From assembly GCA_937925635.1 (NCBI GenBank), contig CALALX010000110.1, forward strand, positions 1 through 8,607: 8,607 bases of DNA, in the 5' to 3' direction. This document shows positions 7,411 to 8,607 of this stretch, in pieces. Below the pieces are notes generated by a model. It had not been told where the DNA came from and ran no database searches. It worked only from the letters and a program-made list of their open reading frames with translations. Made by a program: the position numbers and the translations under genes. This DNA comes from an uncultured Caulobacter sp. (GTDB taxonomy: Bacteria > Pseudomonadota > Alphaproteobacteria > Caulobacterales > Caulobacteraceae). Each line of letters opens with the position of its first letter. Positions within the stretch are counted from its first letter, which is position 1.

Positions 7411-8088
7411 ATGACCGACGATTCTTCTGACCTGCCGCCGGCCCGACACCGCACACGGAGCGCTTCAGCCGATAGCGCTCCAAGCGCGCCCAGGGCGCGG
7501 CGGAGAGGGCCGTGGGATCTGTTGGGGCCCTACCCCGTCACTGCCTTGGAAAGCCAGTCGCTCTACGAACAACGATTGGCCGAAATGATCCATGAGCTGG
7601 CGCCGGCAGACGTCGTCGAGCGGCTTTGGGTCAAGGACATCGTCGACCTGCAATGGGATATCGATCGAGCGCGGCGCGCGAAGGCTGTCGCGATCTCTCT
7701 TGCCGAGCAGGACGCGCTTGTGAAGGCCCTGGACGCCAGCGCCACCGGCGACACCCGGGTCCGTGACATGTCCGGGGGCAGCAGGGCGCAGGCTGCAGAC
7801 TACCTCATGCTCCGATCGCGATCGAGGGATCCGAATGATGCCGTGACGAGTGAGCTGTTTCCGTTTTCAGAGCAGCCCATTCGGCAGGCGTTGTCCATGT
7901 CTGGGCTGACAGTGGCTCAGTCAGGAGAAGCGGCGTTCCTGGAGGCGCTCAGGAATATCGAGAGGCTGGATCACCTCATTCACACATACAGCCGCCGCCG
8001 CGACTCCATCATTCGGGACCTTGAGCGCCGTCGCGCGGACAGGGCGGTCAGGGTATCGCCGTCTCGCGACCGAGGTCGCCAAGCGTGA
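7411..8088 (+). CDS. Hypothetical protein, charged and helical, 225 residues
   Basis: I do not recognise a named family. The N-terminus (about 1-35) is disordered and Ser/Ala/Arg/Pro-rich, followed by WDLLGPYPVTALESQSLYEQ (35-54). Next comes a strongly helical part with many acidic and basic residues (RLAEMIHELAPADVVERLWV, then DIVDLQWDIDRARRAKAVAI). The C-terminal third (ALRNIERLDHLIHTYSRRRD) is helical and ends in an Arg-rich tail. No signal peptide or membrane span is present. Start ATG 7411 has TTGAG 7 nt upstream; an in-frame TTG at 7396 is less likely. It lies 33 nt after the epimerase and overlaps the next gene by 4 nt. Codon choice is less strictly GC-ending than in the sugar genes, suggesting a different origin or lower expression. 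Its position may reflect chance proximity to the polysaccharide genes. Confidence 0.65.
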   Translation: MTDDSSDLPPARHRTRSASADSAPSAPRARRRGPWDLLGPYPVTALESQSLYEQRLAEMIHELAPADVVERLWVKDIVDLQWDIDRARRAKAVAISLAEQDALVKALDASATGDTRVRDMSGGSRAQAADYLMLRSRSRDPNDAVTSELFPFSEQPIRQALSMSGLTVAQSGEAAFLEALRNIERLDHLIHTYSRRRDSIIRDLERRRADRAVRVSPSRDRGRQA

Positions 8089-8531
8089 CAGACATGCGGG
8101 GAGGCAGGAACCGGGCCAACGCTCAGAGGAGCACCGGGCCCCGCACTGCCGAGGGCAAGGCGCGCTCATCACAAAACGCAATGCGCCACGGACTGAGCCA
8201 GGTTGTTCGCCAAATCGCCACCGACGGACTTTCCGAGGAGGCCCTCGAACTCGTCCGCCAGTTTCGTGCGGCGGGCGTTGACTGGGATGCCGCAACTTTG
8301 GCCGCCCGCGCCCAGATGGGCCTTCAGCGTCTCGCCGCGTACAAGAAGGAGCTGCTCGAGGCGGCGCAGACTGAACGCCTCGGCGACCATTCCCCGAGCA
8401 CTGTTCCCGGCGGCCGGGACGCGCGGATTGCCTGCGCAATGGCCGACATCTCGAAAGCCCTCACCGGCCTGGATGACGTCGAGCGGAGGTTACTCGCCCT
8501 GCGACGAAGGTCTCTCGCTCGACGTCGATAG
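8085..8531 (+). CDS. Hypothetical protein with an Arg/Lys-rich STGPRTAEGKARSSQNAMRHGL motif region
   Basis: A 148-residue basic protein. Its N-terminal 35 residues carry a recurring motif seen in many uncharacterised bacterial proteins, of the pattern NRANAQ-STGPRT-EGKARSSQNA-RHGLS (residues 9-38). The rest is helical (EEALELVRQFRAAGVDW, then AARAQMGLQRLAAYKKELLE) and ends in an Arg-rich stretch (LLALRRRSLARRR). I know of no assigned function; the positive charge suggests nucleic-acid or polyanion contact, which is inference. The GTG start at 8085 overlaps the upstream TGA as GTGA and has GAGG (8072-8075) 9 nt upstream, so the two genes are translationally coupled. ATG 8094 is an alternative start without a site. 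Homologues with this motif are often found as a two-gene pair with proteins like the upstream one, by recollection only. Confidence 0.65.
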   Translation: MTDMRGGRNRANAQRSTGPRTAEGKARSSQNAMRHGLSQVVRQIATDGLSEEALELVRQFRAAGVDWDAATLAARAQMGLQRLAAYKKELLEAAQTERLGDHSPSTVPGGRDARIACAMADISKALTGLDDVERRLLALRRRSLARRR

Positions 8532-8555
8532 CCGCCTCCCGGGGCCCGCGCGCTA

Positions 8556-8607
8556 GGGTCCGTACTCAATTAGGCGTGGCGAGCTTTCGACGGTTCTGAT
8601 TCAAGGC
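8556..8607. mobile_element. Possible left end of an insertion sequence (IS5-like), cut by the window edge
   Basis: GGGTCCGTACTCAATTAGG begins at 8556 immediately after CTA, so CTAG (8553-8556) spans the junction. It resembles terminal inverted repeats of IS5-family elements as I remember them, and the following sequence to GATTCAAGGC has the look of the short leader before their transposase gene. No transposase codons and no second repeat are visible inside the window. This is recognition by resemblance and is unproven. Confidence 0.27.

Overview
The window is GC-rich with strong GC bias at third codon positions. Its protein families suit an alphaproteobacterium, probably Caulobacterales (Caulobacter, Phenylobacterium or Brevundimonas type). 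That placement comes from general sequence character and family resemblance, not from a marker gene. Every gene I can support is on the + strand, and the long minus-strand frames look like shadows of high-GC genes.

Layout. (1) Positions 3-404 are the C-terminal end of a trimeric autotransporter adhesin: two 18-residue stalk repeats and a YadA-type membrane anchor, closed by a strong intrinsic terminator at 426-461. (2) Positions 623-3965 alternate two kinds of gene: a DUF2827 protein (623-1738), a small exported cysteine-containing protein (1753-2334), a second DUF2827 protein (2339-3538) and another small exported protein (3579-3965). Gaps are 14, 4 and 40 nt, so these four are probably one transcription unit. 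(3) Positions 4129-4878 encode a left-handed beta-helix O-acetyltransferase of the CatB/Vat type, with a run of eight G inside the gene. (4) After a 187-nt gap with a plausible promoter and a hairpin, 5066-7377 holds a UDP-N-acetylhexosamine 6-dehydrogenase (TviB/WbpO class) and a UDP-uronate 4-epimerase-like enzyme, 20 nt apart. (5) Positions 7411-8531 hold two overlapping genes of unknown function. (6) The last ~50 nt may be the left end of an insertion sequence.

How it may fit together. The dehydrogenase and epimerase would supply a nucleotide-activated amino-uronic acid or uronic acid. The acetyltransferase would decorate a sugar, and the two DUF2827 proteins look like GT-B-type glycosyltransferases. 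The locus therefore reads as a surface glycan island next to a surface adhesin. The most novel element is the DUF2827/secreted-protein/DUF2827/secreted-protein arrangement directly downstream of the adhesin. One testable reading is a system that glycosylates the adhesin or the small exported proteins. The alternative is ordinary polysaccharide assembly that happens to sit beside an adhesin gene.
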